Source: Desulfosediminicola ganghwensis | Lineage (GTDB): Bacteria > Desulfobacterota > Desulfobulbia > Desulfobulbales > Desulfocapsaceae | Assembly (NCBI RefSeq): GCF_005116675.2 | Contig: NZ_CP050699.1 | Span: 2,255,001 to 2,319,000, forward strand | Length of the DNA: 64,000 nucleotides | Direction: 5' to 3' | Shown here: positions 36,610 through 44,438 of the stretch, piece after piece | How positions within the stretch are numbered: position 1 is the stretch's first letter | How the letters are laid out: each line of letters starts with the position of its first letter | The notes under the pieces: generated by a model | Databases searched by the model: none | Seen by the model: the letters and a program-made list of their open reading frames with translations, nothing else | Told to the model about the DNA's origin: nothing | Translations under genes and position numbers: made by a program

Positions 36610-37386
36610 ATGAAAATTATTGATAAGTTATTTGACCTTAACGGTCGTGTTGCACTTGTTACCGGCGGCAACTCAGGAATTGGCAGAGCTATTGCGTTCT
36701 GTCTTGCCGAAGCAGGCGCTGCCGTTATCCATGTGGCAAGAAAAGAAGAACCATTAAAGGATGCTGTCAATGATGTGTTAAATATAAACGGGAAGGCAGC
36801 GTATTTAACCTGTGATGTGGCTGATATGGATGCTCTGGCTGAAACAGCAGAAAAATCGGCGTCATTTTTCGGAGCACCTGATATTCTGGTGAATGCTGCT
36901 GGTATTAACATGCGGCAGTCCTGGGAAAACATCAGCACCGATAGTTGGGACAAGCAGATTGATATTAATTTGAAGGCACCTTTCTTTCTGGCGCGACACC
37001 TTATTCCAGGCATGAAAGAAAAAGGGTGGGGAAGAATCATCAATATTGCCTCACTTCAATCAGAACGTGCGTTTCCAAACAGTGTGCCCTACGGTGCCTC
37101 CAAAGGCGGAGTAGTGCAGTTAACCAGGGCTATGGCTGAGGCATGGTCCGCTGATGAAAGTGGTATCACATGTAATGCTATTGGACCTGGCTTTTTCAAA
37201 ACAGGTTTGACTTCAGGCCTCTATGGTCAGGAGCAGGTGATTGACGCCCTTGCCCGTCAAACCATTATTGGCCGAAATGGAGAGCTTGATGACCTGAAAG
37301 GCGTTGCAATATTTCTTGCTTCACCTGCGTCTGGTTATATTACTGGCCAGACGGTTTATGTCGATGGTGGCTGGACTGCAAAATAA
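36610..37386 (+). CDS. SDR-family dehydrogenase/reductase
   Basis: A 258-residue classical short-chain dehydrogenase. The cofactor motif is VTGGNSGIGRAIA (about 18-30), then DILVNAAGINMRQ, the catalytic Ser in IASLQSE and the YGASK motif (Tyr-x-x-x-Lys near 158-162), and a C-terminal SGYITGQTVYVDGGWTAK. The R at the end of the second strand (VARKEE) suggests NADP(H) is possible. Similar to gluconate 5-dehydrogenase and related polyol dehydrogenases. It is divergent from the TRAP operon and could share its operators, so it may act on the same substrate. Confidence 0.85.
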   Translation: MKIIDKLFDLNGRVALVTGGNSGIGRAIAFCLAEAGAAVIHVARKEEPLKDAVNDVLNINGKAAYLTCDVADMDALAETAEKSASFFGAPDILVNAAGINMRQSWENISTDSWDKQIDINLKAPFFLARHLIPGMKEKGWGRIINIASLQSERAFPNSVPYGASKGGVVQLTRAMAEAWSADESGITCNAIGPGFFKTGLTSGLYGQEQVIDALARQTIIGRNGELDDLKGVAIFLASPASGYITGQTVYVDGGWTAK

Positions 37387-37439
37387 ATAGCCACGCCAGT
37401 GTTTCAGGATCGGTTCTTGACTTTTGCGAAGACCTCTTT

Positions 37440-37557
37440 CTAGGAGTCTGTCGGACTGACCACTTTAAGGCTCTGAGAATCGCATAATTTGATATCAGAG
37501 TCCAATAGGAGTCCACGGATTAAAGTAGAAAAAGGCTAAAGTCCGACAGCCTCCTAG
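37440..37557. mobile_element. 118-bp MITE-like element with 18-bp terminal inverted repeats
   Basis: Left end CTAGGAGTCTGTCGGACT (37440-37457) and right end AGTCCGACAGCCTCCTAG (37540-37557) are complementary at 17 of 18 positions. The interior of about 80 bp is non-coding. Size and ends fit a miniature inverted-repeat element moved in trans by a transposase elsewhere. No target duplication could be fixed by eye. Confidence 0.65.
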
Positions 37558-38350
37558 TCAGAACTATCGGCATATCTGGTTCTAATACATTGAGTACCAG
37601 GGTCGTGACCCACAACGAACTTCTCTTCTAGTTTTGGGTCACGATTCTACCAGTACTATTATTTCAAGTTCCCCAAGGCCTCCTTTTGCTTTTAGGCAAT
37701 ACTCATTGGTCTCCTGTCAGAATAATCCAGGGCATATTCAGGAAAAGCCTTAACTGAGTATGTGCCTACTGTTGATTACCCTCACCTCGTGACCCTGACT
37801 ATTTCGTACAGGAGGCTGGTCTGCCACTGAACGGCAGTTTGCTGATCAAGACCTTGGTTCACAGATACAGGAAGAATCTTCAGTAGCCCTTTTCTGCAAT
37901 CCCATTAGATTGGCAATTGAAATCCTTAATCCTGCATCGAATGATTCTGTCGTGTAATCTTACATTCTGCCTAACACCGTAGAAACCCCAACCTCTGAGG
38001 TCCGTAGATGACGATAAACAGAAAGCACCTTTCGTTGGAGTAAGTGACAAGAATGACAAGCTTCGTCCTGGCAACGTTAAGGCTTATAATAAGTCGCAGA
38101 CATTATGTGATCAGGATGGACATCTTCTTAACCCTGAGAGCTATAATCAAAGCTGCGGTTGCCAATATCAACTCCTCATAATCTTAAAAAGTGGAAACTC
38201 AAACTTCCCTTACAAAGATAACATATCAAAGGGTTCACATCAGCGGCATATGGTTAAGAGGCATGCGTAGGTGATTCAATGTGTTCCTGAATCTGCGAAT
38301 CAAAGATATTAATTGCGACAAATTTGCCTGTTTGGATATGTCTTTTGCAA
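37558..38350. other. Gene-poor region after the MITE-like element
   Basis: About 790 bp with no intact gene. A plus-strand stretch near 37810-37950 (GGWSATERQFADQDLG) looks weakly coding but has no start or family match. It may be decayed sequence. Confidence 0.35.
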
Positions 38351-38995
38351 TTAAACTCTGCTGACAATATCTTTCATATTTTGACGAATCTGCTGGTAGT
38401 CTTCCTTGCTGATGCCGGCACCGAGACCGACCTTTTCTGCCATCTCAGCAGAAAGGAAGTCGCTTGAATCGTGGGCATCGGCGTTAATGACCAGAGGTGC
38501 CCCGGTCTTTGCAGCCATCCTGGCGACATGACCATTGGTCAGGCTGTGGCCTTTGCGGCCTGAGAGCTCAAGGTAGGTGTTGTTTTCAGCTGCAAGAACT
38601 GAATCCTCCTCACTGAGAAAACCGGGGTGAGCCAAGATGTCAACTCCAGCCTCGAGCGCTGCCCTGTTTGTACCGGCAAGGACCGGCTCCACAGGTGTTT
38701 CCCCATGCACAACAACCAGTTGAGCTCCGAGTTCACGGGCTTTTATTGTTAATGGCTTGATTAACGATGGTGGAACATGGGTTAATTCAACACCGACGAT
38801 GAGCCTGGTTTTCGTGACGGGATTGAGATCAGCAGCAACTCGGGCAAGATTTGGGATCAAGATATGCAGATTTGAGGAGTCTGCATGGTCGGTAATGGCG
38901 ATAGCCTCGTAGCCGAGTGTTTCCACTCTCCGTAGGTGCTCTGAAGGAACAAAGGCGCCATCACTGAACAAGGTGTGGGTGTGAAGATCTATCAT
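38351..38995 (-). CDS. PHP-domain phosphoesterase
   Basis: A 214-residue metal-dependent hydrolase of the PHP superfamily: MIDLHTHTLFSDG (HxH metal site), AITDHAD, GVELTH, VVHGE, ILAHPG and NADAHD supply the usual His/Asp/Glu ligands. Relatives hydrolyse phosphomonoesters (histidinol phosphate) or cyclic and di-phosphoesters. It is 41 bp downstream of eutC in the same direction, so it is probably in the eut transcript. One reading is dephosphorylation of an imported ethanolamine phosphate ester before ammonia-lyase acts, but this is inference. Confidence 0.85.
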   Translation of the reverse strand: MIDLHTHTLFSDGAFVPSEHLRRVETLGYEAIAITDHADSSNLHILIPNLARVAADLNPVTKTRLIVGVELTHVPPSLIKPLTIKARELGAQLVVVHGETPVEPVLAGTNRAALEAGVDILAHPGFLSEEDSVLAAENNTYLELSGRKGHSLTNGHVARMAAKTGAPLVINADAHDSSDFLSAEMAEKVGLGAGISKEDYQQIRQNMKDIVSRV

Positions 38996-39036
38996 GTTGT
39001 TATCCTTTCAGGACGCTTGTCGTGTAAATTGAAGTG

Positions 39037-39822
39037 CTATAAATCAGTCTTGAAACTGAGTAACGGTGTATATTCATCATCCATTTTGTCCTTAAGTCTG
39101 ACACCTGTCTCGCCAATTCTGAACCCCTCCTCAACAAGATACGCTATTTTTCTGACTGCTTTGGAAACGGACATTCCGCCATGTCTGATGTTTGAGATGC
39201 AGTTTCGAGCCTCATCGGTTGTACCAGGCTTCGGATCACAGGTTATATATGCCCCAAGTGAATTAGGCGAACTCAACCCCGGTCTTTCCCCTATGAGTAT
39301 CACGACCATTTTTGCTTTTAAGAGAAGGCCGATCTCATCTCCGACAGCAACACGCCCGTTGGTAACCATACAGACAGGTGAAGCGCTCAGGGTTGTCTGG
39401 TCAACGAGTTCCAGCAATCCGTTCGTTACCGCTGCTGCTGTTTCATTTACAGCAGGGGCAGACAGGCCGTCGCAGATAACAATACAAATATCAAAACCGC
39501 TTTTCCCGCTACGCAATAACTCTTTGGAGGTGTGGTTGAGCGCCCTCCCTATATCAGGCCTAGTGAGGTACTCCATCCTGTCAGAGGCCATGGAGTGAAG
39601 CAGCAGTGCTTTTCTTTTATCGGTCTCCAGGGACGAAAGGATGTCATCGGTTCGGACAGGCTGATACACGGCATCCCTTGCTCTGGCGTGGGCAAGCTTG
39701 AACCTCAGGTGCTCATTGAGAGGGAGGCTGACCCCAGCCCTTCCAAGGGCAATTCGGGCATCGGTGTGCCGCCGCAACTTTTTCCAGGGATCCTGGGTGA
39801 TTATTGGGTTGTGTATACTCAT
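39037..39822 (-). CDS. eutC: Ethanolamine ammonia-lyase small subunit
   Basis: A 261-residue EutC. Recognisable stretches: TDARIALGRAGVSLPLNEHLRFKLAHARARDAV, VICDGLSAPAVNE, VGDEIG, LIGERPGLSSPNSLGAYITC and RNCISNIR. Together with EutB it converts ethanolamine to acetaldehyde and ammonia with adenosylcobalamin. It overlaps the eutB end by four bases. No eutA reactivase or microcompartment shell gene is in the window. Confidence 0.93.
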   Translation of the reverse strand: MSIHNPIITQDPWKKLRRHTDARIALGRAGVSLPLNEHLRFKLAHARARDAVYQPVRTDDILSSLETDKRKALLLHSMASDRMEYLTRPDIGRALNHTSKELLRSGKSGFDICIVICDGLSAPAVNETAAAVTNGLLELVDQTTLSASPVCMVTNGRVAVGDEIGLLLKAKMVVILIGERPGLSSPNSLGAYITCDPKPGTTDEARNCISNIRHGGMSVSKAVRKIAYLVEEGFRIGETGVRLKDKMDDEYTPLLSFKTDL

Positions 39823-40787
39823 GAACAGGCCTCCGATGTTAACCGCAGCAGCGTATTACCATTTTGAATGGGTTGTAGTTTTCCTTGGTGGTTTATGATA
39901 GACATGCTCTCCACCCATGCGGTGAATTCCGGAGCCGGGGTCAGGTTGAGCAGTTTGCGTATATATGTTGCATCATGAAATGATGTTGATTGATAATTCA
40001 ACATGATGTCGTCAGCGCCAGGGACGCCCATGATGAAATTGCACCCCGCATTACCAAGTAAAGTAAGAAGTACATCCATGTCGTCCTGGTCGGCTTTGGC
40101 ATGGTTGGTGTAGCAAATATCAACGCCCATAGGCAGGCCCAGTAATTTTCCGCAAAAATGATCTTCCAGGCCTGCTCTTTGGATTTGTTTGCCGTTATAG
40201 AGATATTCGGGTCCGATGAAACCGACAACGGTGTTGACGAGTAACGGTTTGTATTTCCTGGCAACTCCATAGGCTCTTGCTTCCAGGGTCTGCTGGTCGA
40301 CCCCGTGATGCGCATCTGCAGAAAGGGCGCTCCCCTGTCCTGTTTCGAAATACATGACATTCGTGCCTGCTGTGCCGCGATTCTGGCTCAGGGTTGCGTC
40401 CATACCCTGTTTGAGTAAATCAAGGGTTATGCCGAAACTGTTGTTGGCTTTTTCTGTTCCTGCAATCGACTGAAAGCAGAGGTCTACAGGTGCGCCTGCT
40501 TCAATCGCTTCGATGGTGGTGGTAACGTGGGTTAGAATGCAGCTCTGGGTAGGGATTTTGTATTGGGTTATCAGGTCGTCAAGCATAAAAAGCAACTGCT
40601 TGATATTGGCAACGCTGTCTGTGGCAGGGTTGATGCCTATCACGGCATCGCCACATTCGTAGCAAAGCCCGTCCAGAATAGATGCAGCGATGCCGTTCAA
40701 ATCATCTGTTGGGTGGTTTGGCTGTAACCTGACCGAAAAAGTACCAGGAAGGCCGATGGTGTTCCTGAAAGCTGTTATGACGTACAT
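39819..40787 (-). CDS. eutB: Ethanolamine ammonia-lyase large subunit, main part (split)
   Basis: 322 residues covering the TIM-barrel part of EutB: FRNTIGLPGTFSVRLQPNHP, YECGDAVIGINPATDS, THVTTTIEAIEAGAPVDLCFQSIAGTE, FETGQGSALSA, NTVVGFIGPEYLYNGKQI, GLEDHFCGKLLGLPMGVD, CYTNHAKADQDD and NYQSTSFHDA. The first 130 residues of normal EutB lie in the preceding frame (40775-41164). A -1 shift at the AAAA near 40786 would restore the usual sequence AAK-MY-VI. The ATG at 40787 could also start a separate polypeptide. Catalytic and B12 contacts are in this part. Confidence 0.9.
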   Translation of the reverse strand: MYVITAFRNTIGLPGTFSVRLQPNHPTDDLNGIAASILDGLCYECGDAVIGINPATDSVANIKQLLFMLDDLITQYKIPTQSCILTHVTTTIEAIEAGAPVDLCFQSIAGTEKANNSFGITLDLLKQGMDATLSQNRGTAGTNVMYFETGQGSALSADAHHGVDQQTLEARAYGVARKYKPLLVNTVVGFIGPEYLYNGKQIQRAGLEDHFCGKLLGLPMGVDICYTNHAKADQDDMDVLLTLLGNAGCNFIMGVPGADDIMLNYQSTSFHDATYIRKLLNLTPAPEFTAWVESMSIINHQGKLQPIQNGNTLLRLTSEACS

Positions 40788-41164
40788 TTTGCGGCCACCT
40801 GAATAAGATCCTGCATGCGCATGAGTTTTGAGACCGCTGCCACCATTTCAGGAGTGAGCCCCGGAGACAACCTCGCAAGTGCCTGGCTGTCTGCCTGATC
40901 AGTCAGAAGCCAGTCTCGAAATTCTCCGACGGTAAATGAACTGACCGCTTGAAATGCCTCATTGTCATGTTCGTCAAATATTAAACGGGTGACCTCATCT
41001 TCTTCATAGGGGATAACAGGCTCGTGTAAAAACCGCTGTAATAGTGTGTCGGCCAGGGCCATTTGGGCGGTTACCCGATCCTCTTCAGTTTCTGCAGCTA
41101 TACTGGCAAGAACATCACCGGAACGAAGAGGCGAGGCTTTTGCCAGCAGCTTTTTCAAGGACAT
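40775..41164 (-). CDS. eutB: Ethanolamine ammonia-lyase large subunit, N-terminal part (split)
   Basis: 129 residues that match the N-terminal helical part of EutB (LLAKASPLRSGD, IAAETEEDRVTAQMALADT, FLHEPVIPYEEDEVTRLI, VGEFRDWLL, LTPEMVAAVSKLMRMQDLI). The frame stops at TAA 13 nt inside the next open frame. The junction GCAAAATGTACGTCATAA contains four A residues, at which a -1 slip joins both parts. It may be a real mutation, a recoding site, a split two-chain enzyme or a sequencing indel. Confidence 0.88.
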   Translation of the reverse strand: MSLKKLLAKASPLRSGDVLASIAAETEEDRVTAQMALADTLLQRFLHEPVIPYEEDEVTRLIFDEHDNEAFQAVSSFTVGEFRDWLLTDQADSQALARLSPGLTPEMVAAVSKLMRMQDLIQVAAKCTS

Positions 41165-41261
41165 TTTTTTGCATGGGATACTCTTAATAAGTCATACCTG
41201 GGGTTCTGGTGTGCAGGTTCTTTTTGTCATGAGGATTGTCTGGGCAATTCGGACAGAGCGA

Positions 41262-41287
41262 CCATATTTGCAATATTTGCGATATGG
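41262..41287. promoter_or_regulatory. Candidate DeoR operator upstream of eutB
   Basis: CCATAT and ATATGG flank a TTTGC-rich centre (TTGCAATATTTGCG) in the 173-bp gap between deoR and eutB. It is a weak palindrome with direct TTTGC repeats in the place expected for an operator. Confidence 0.35.
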
Positions 41288-41337
41288 TTGATATCGTTTG
41301 TTCAAACAATGTCATTTTCCTCTGTCCGGCAGCGCAT

Positions 41338-42114
41338 TTAGGCAAAAACTATATCCTCGATTTTGTCCTTAATCTCCTGAAGTTCCTTTTTTTTCAGAGC
41401 CTTTTTGTCGGTGAAGAAGACATCAATATCCTCAGTCGGGCAAAATCCAACCCGACTGATTCGACCAATTTTTGTCGAGTCAGCCAGCAGGTAGGATGCC
41501 TTGCTGTTGCCGATCATCGCTCTGGCAATTTCCGCCTCAGCGGGGTCAAAACTTGTTGCGCCGTATTGTGCATCAAGGCCGACCGGTGAGACGAGTGTGA
41601 TGTCGGCATGATGACGATAAATTTCAGCGATTGTCTTTTCGCCAAAGGTTGCCGGGAGAGAGTCATGCAGCATTCCGCCGAGGAGAATAGTCATAATAGA
41701 ATTTGTAAGCCGGCACTTTTCACATGAAAGTCTTTGGGCGATGTAAAGCGAGTTTGTGATTACGGTAATCCCAGTTATTTTTGCCAACTCTTCCGCCAGT
41801 ATCGAGGTGGTGCTGCCGGCATCAATAAACAAAGTCTGGCCGCTTTTAATTCGCGAAACGACTGCTTTTGCAATGGCTCTTTTTTCTTTCCTCTGTTCGT
41901 AATTTCGTAATGTTATCGGTGGCTCGTGCTCTGGGTCCAGAGCGATTGCACCGCCTCTTATTTTTTTTAATTCGCCAAGTTGTTCCATTTCAGAAAAATC
42001 TCTTCTGATGGTTTCTCTTGATGCATCCAAATCTTCAGCAGCTCTTTTTATGGTGACTCTGCCATAGGTTTGCAAAAGGGTTCGTATTTTCTGGAATCGC
42101 TCTTCTTTCCACAT
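41338..42114 (-). CDS. DeoR-family transcriptional regulator
   Basis: A 258-residue repressor with an N-terminal DeoR HTH (ERFQKIRTLLQTYGRVTIKRAAEDLDASRETIRRDFSEMEQLG) and a DeoRC sensor domain (TLFIDAGSTTSILAEEL, VITNSLYIAQ, LGGMLHDSLPATFG, DSTKIGR). Effectors of this family are usually phosphorylated small metabolites. It lies between eutB (same strand, downstream) and a divergent ABC importer, so it probably controls both. Confidence 0.9.
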   Translation of the reverse strand: MWKEERFQKIRTLLQTYGRVTIKRAAEDLDASRETIRRDFSEMEQLGELKKIRGGAIALDPEHEPPITLRNYEQRKEKRAIAKAVVSRIKSGQTLFIDAGSTTSILAEELAKITGITVITNSLYIAQRLSCEKCRLTNSIMTILLGGMLHDSLPATFGEKTIAEIYRHHADITLVSPVGLDAQYGATSFDPAEAEIARAMIGNSKASYLLADSTKIGRISRVGFCPTEDIDVFFTDKKALKKKELQEIKDKIEDIVFA

Positions 42115-42265
42115 ATATCCTGTACCGTTAATTCCTTTGTGAGAAGTATCGGATGTTATTAGCCGACACTTGTGTTACAAATATGTAACAAATTAGTTAA
42201 CGAGTTTCCTGTGTTTGCTTTAATAAAATAATTACACAATTATGAAAAAAAAGATAGACAAAAAA

Positions 42266-42304
42266 CCACAAAAGTGCAAATGTGGTCAAAACGCCACATG
42301 CGAA
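42266..42304. promoter_or_regulatory. Candidate operator between deoR and the ABC importer
   Basis: CCACA at 42266, ATGTGG at 42280-42285 and CCACAT at 42294-42299 give overlapping inverted repeats, with GTGCAAAT and CATGCGAAGTG around them. The site is in the 234-bp divergent gap, about 50 bp before the importer ATG. Confidence 0.45.
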
Positions 42305-42348
42305 GTGAACCAAAATCCAATGAAAAGTAAACACGAATGGAGGGTTAG

Positions 42349-43371
42349 ATGAAGAGTTTCAGTATCAAGAGTGTGAGAAGGTTGACCACAGGTGCGCTTG
42401 TGGGCCTGGCATTTTGCACTCAGGTTCAGGCCGGAGAAATTACAGTCTACAGCGCCTTGGAAGAAGACGAGATCGCTGATTATCTGGCAGTTGCAAAGAA
42501 GTCACTTCCGGACATCGAGATAAATGTCATGCGTCTTTCAACAGGTGATCTCGGGGCGAGGATAATTGCCGAGTCTGAAAATCCACAAGCGGATGTGATC
42601 TGGGGTTTTGCAGTCACAAACATGGCGGATAAACAAATAGTATCGCAGCTCGAACCCTATAAGGCTGCAAATTCAGAATCTCTGCCGGCCCAATATCGGG
42701 CTGAAGACGATTCCTGGTTCGCAGCCACTGGATACATGGGGGCTCTCTGCGTTAATACTGCTGTTTTGGAGTCTAAAAATCTTCCAATGCCCAAGTCGTG
42801 GTCTGATTTGACCAACCCGGTTTACAAGGGTGAGGTTGTCATGCCAAACCCTGCATCATCGGGTACCGGCTATCTTCAAGTAGCGGCAATCATCCAGGGG
42901 GCAGGCCAGGAGGACGGCTGGAAACTCATTGATGATATGGATGAGAATATGGCCCAGTACACATCATCCGGCTCCAAACCATGCAAGATGGCACGAGCCG
43001 GCGAGTATGCAATCGGTGCTTCCCTTTCATTTGTGGCAATGAAATCGGTGGAAATGGGGTACCCCGTTTTGATGGTGCTCCCTTCCGACTGGGCCGGTTA
43101 CGAACTCGAGGCTTCAGGTCTTTTGGCCGGGTCGAAGAACAAGGAAGACGCTAAAAAGTTCCTCGACTGGACCCTTTCACAAGAAGCTGCCGAGGTATAC
43201 GCCAAGTACAAGGCAATCATAACCATTCCTGGGACAAAACCTTCAGCAATGGCTGCTGCGGCAGGTCTCCCTGAAAACCTCTCAGAAGTTCTCTATCCTG
43301 TAGATTTTGCCAAGTCTGCTGTGGAAAGGCCTGAAATATTGAAAAAGTGGAACGCAACCGTAGCGAAGTGA
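42349..43371 (+). CDS. ABC transporter substrate-binding protein, 2-aminoethylphosphonate type
   Basis: A 340-residue periplasmic binding protein of the iron/thiamine/phosphonate class with a signal peptide ending at VQAG. EITVYSALEEDEI, GDLGARIIAESENPQADVIWGF, GYMGALCVNT and MPNPASSGTGYLQVA match the putative 2-aminoethylphosphonate binding proteins (PhnS2 type). Gene order SBP-ATPase-permease is as in that system. No phosphonatase or transaminase for the phosphonate is present. Next to eutBC and a phosphoesterase, ethanolamine phosphate or a related ester is an alternative substrate. Confidence 0.82.
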   Translation: MKSFSIKSVRRLTTGALVGLAFCTQVQAGEITVYSALEEDEIADYLAVAKKSLPDIEINVMRLSTGDLGARIIAESENPQADVIWGFAVTNMADKQIVSQLEPYKAANSESLPAQYRAEDDSWFAATGYMGALCVNTAVLESKNLPMPKSWSDLTNPVYKGEVVMPNPASSGTGYLQVAAIIQGAGQEDGWKLIDDMDENMAQYTSSGSKPCKMARAGEYAIGASLSFVAMKSVEMGYPVLMVLPSDWAGYELEASGLLAGSKNKEDAKKFLDWTLSQEAAEVYAKYKAIITIPGTKPSAMAAAAGLPENLSEVLYPVDFAKSAVERPEILKKWNATVAK

Positions 43372-43433
43372 TTCCTTGCAGGAAGTAATCAATATCTAAA
43401 ACAATGCACCTTGAGTCCGGTAAAATTTAAGTA

Positions 43434-44438
43434 ATGAAACTGTCAATTAAAAATCTGTATAAAACGTTCAACGGCTTTGTCGCGTTAGATCGTATTAACA
43501 TGGAAGTTGGTGAGAATGAGTTCGTCTGCCTTTTAGGGCCGAGCGGTTGCGGTAAAACCACGCTGCTGAGAATCATTGCCGGACTGCTTGATTTTGACGG
43601 CGGAAGCATGAATCTTGGCGATAAGGATCTTGTTGAAATTGCAGCCCGTGATAGAGGTTTCGGTCTTGTCTTTCAATCATACTCACTTTTTCCAAACATG
43701 ACGGTGAAAGAAAATGTGGGATATGGGCTTAAGGTGCAAAAAATTGATAAGAAAGAAATTGATGAGAGGGTAGAAACGCTCCTTGAACTCATTAAATTAC
43801 CGGATCTTGCCGGTCGATACCCGCATCAGCTATCCGGCGGTCAGCAACAGCGTGTGGCCATTGCACGCGCTCTGGCTGTAGAACCTTCTTTGCTGCTTCT
43901 TGATGAACCTCTTTCAGCTCTTGACGCCAGGGTGCGTGCAGAGATGCGTTTTGAGATTCGTGAAATGCAGCAGCGTCTCGGGATACCGACAATCATGGTT
44001 ACCCATGACCAGGAAGAGGCGTTGACCATGGCAGATAAAATTATCTGCATGAAGGACGGCCGCATTGAGCAGATTGGTACTCCCCGGGAGTTATATGCTG
44101 AGCCGGCAACTCGATTTGTCGCAGATTTTGTCGGGGTAAGCAATATTTTTCCGGCCTCCTGGATTCGTAAAAACATACCTCAAATGGAGGAGACGAGACC
44201 TGAGGGAAGAGACGATGCCTTTGAATTTTCTGTTCGCCCGGAGCAGTTGATTATAGACGCCAAGGAGGGTGGGGCTGAGGTGAAGGATTTGCAGTTCCTC
44301 GGCAATTTGAGCAGGGTCACCCTGGACTGGCATGGCGAAGATGTGGTTGTCGAGATGCAGGGTTACCCGGACTTTACTGAGGGAGCTTCAGTTGAGGTTT
44401 CGGTAGCCGATGGCTGCGGCAGGTGGGTGAAGGTATGA
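43434..44438 (+). CDS. ABC transporter ATP-binding protein, 2-aminoethylphosphonate type
   Basis: A 334-residue ATPase: Walker A GPSGCGKTT (about 36-44), Q-loop SYSLFPNM, signature LSGGQQQRVAIARAL, Walker B LLLLDEPLSALD, switch histidine in VTHDQEEA, and a C-terminal TOBE-like regulatory part. It energises the importer. The permease start overlaps its stop codon (ATGA). Confidence 0.92.
   Translation: MKLSIKNLYKTFNGFVALDRINMEVGENEFVCLLGPSGCGKTTLLRIIAGLLDFDGGSMNLGDKDLVEIAARDRGFGLVFQSYSLFPNMTVKENVGYGLKVQKIDKKEIDERVETLLELIKLPDLAGRYPHQLSGGQQQRVAIARALAVEPSLLLLDEPLSALDARVRAEMRFEIREMQQRLGIPTIMVTHDQEEALTMADKIICMKDGRIEQIGTPRELYAEPATRFVADFVGVSNIFPASWIRKNIPQMEETRPEGRDDAFEFSVRPEQLIIDAKEGGAEVKDLQFLGNLSRVTLDWHGEDVVVEMQGYPDFTEGASVEVSVADGCGRWVKV

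Noticed and set aside
37810-37955. Weakly coding-like plus-strand stretch after the MITE-like element
   Set aside because: No start codon, no family match and early stops; listed only as gene-poor DNA.
40775-40787. Selenocysteine-type recoding in eutB
   Set aside because: The interrupting stop is TAA and the frames differ, so a frameshift explains it, not Sec insertion.
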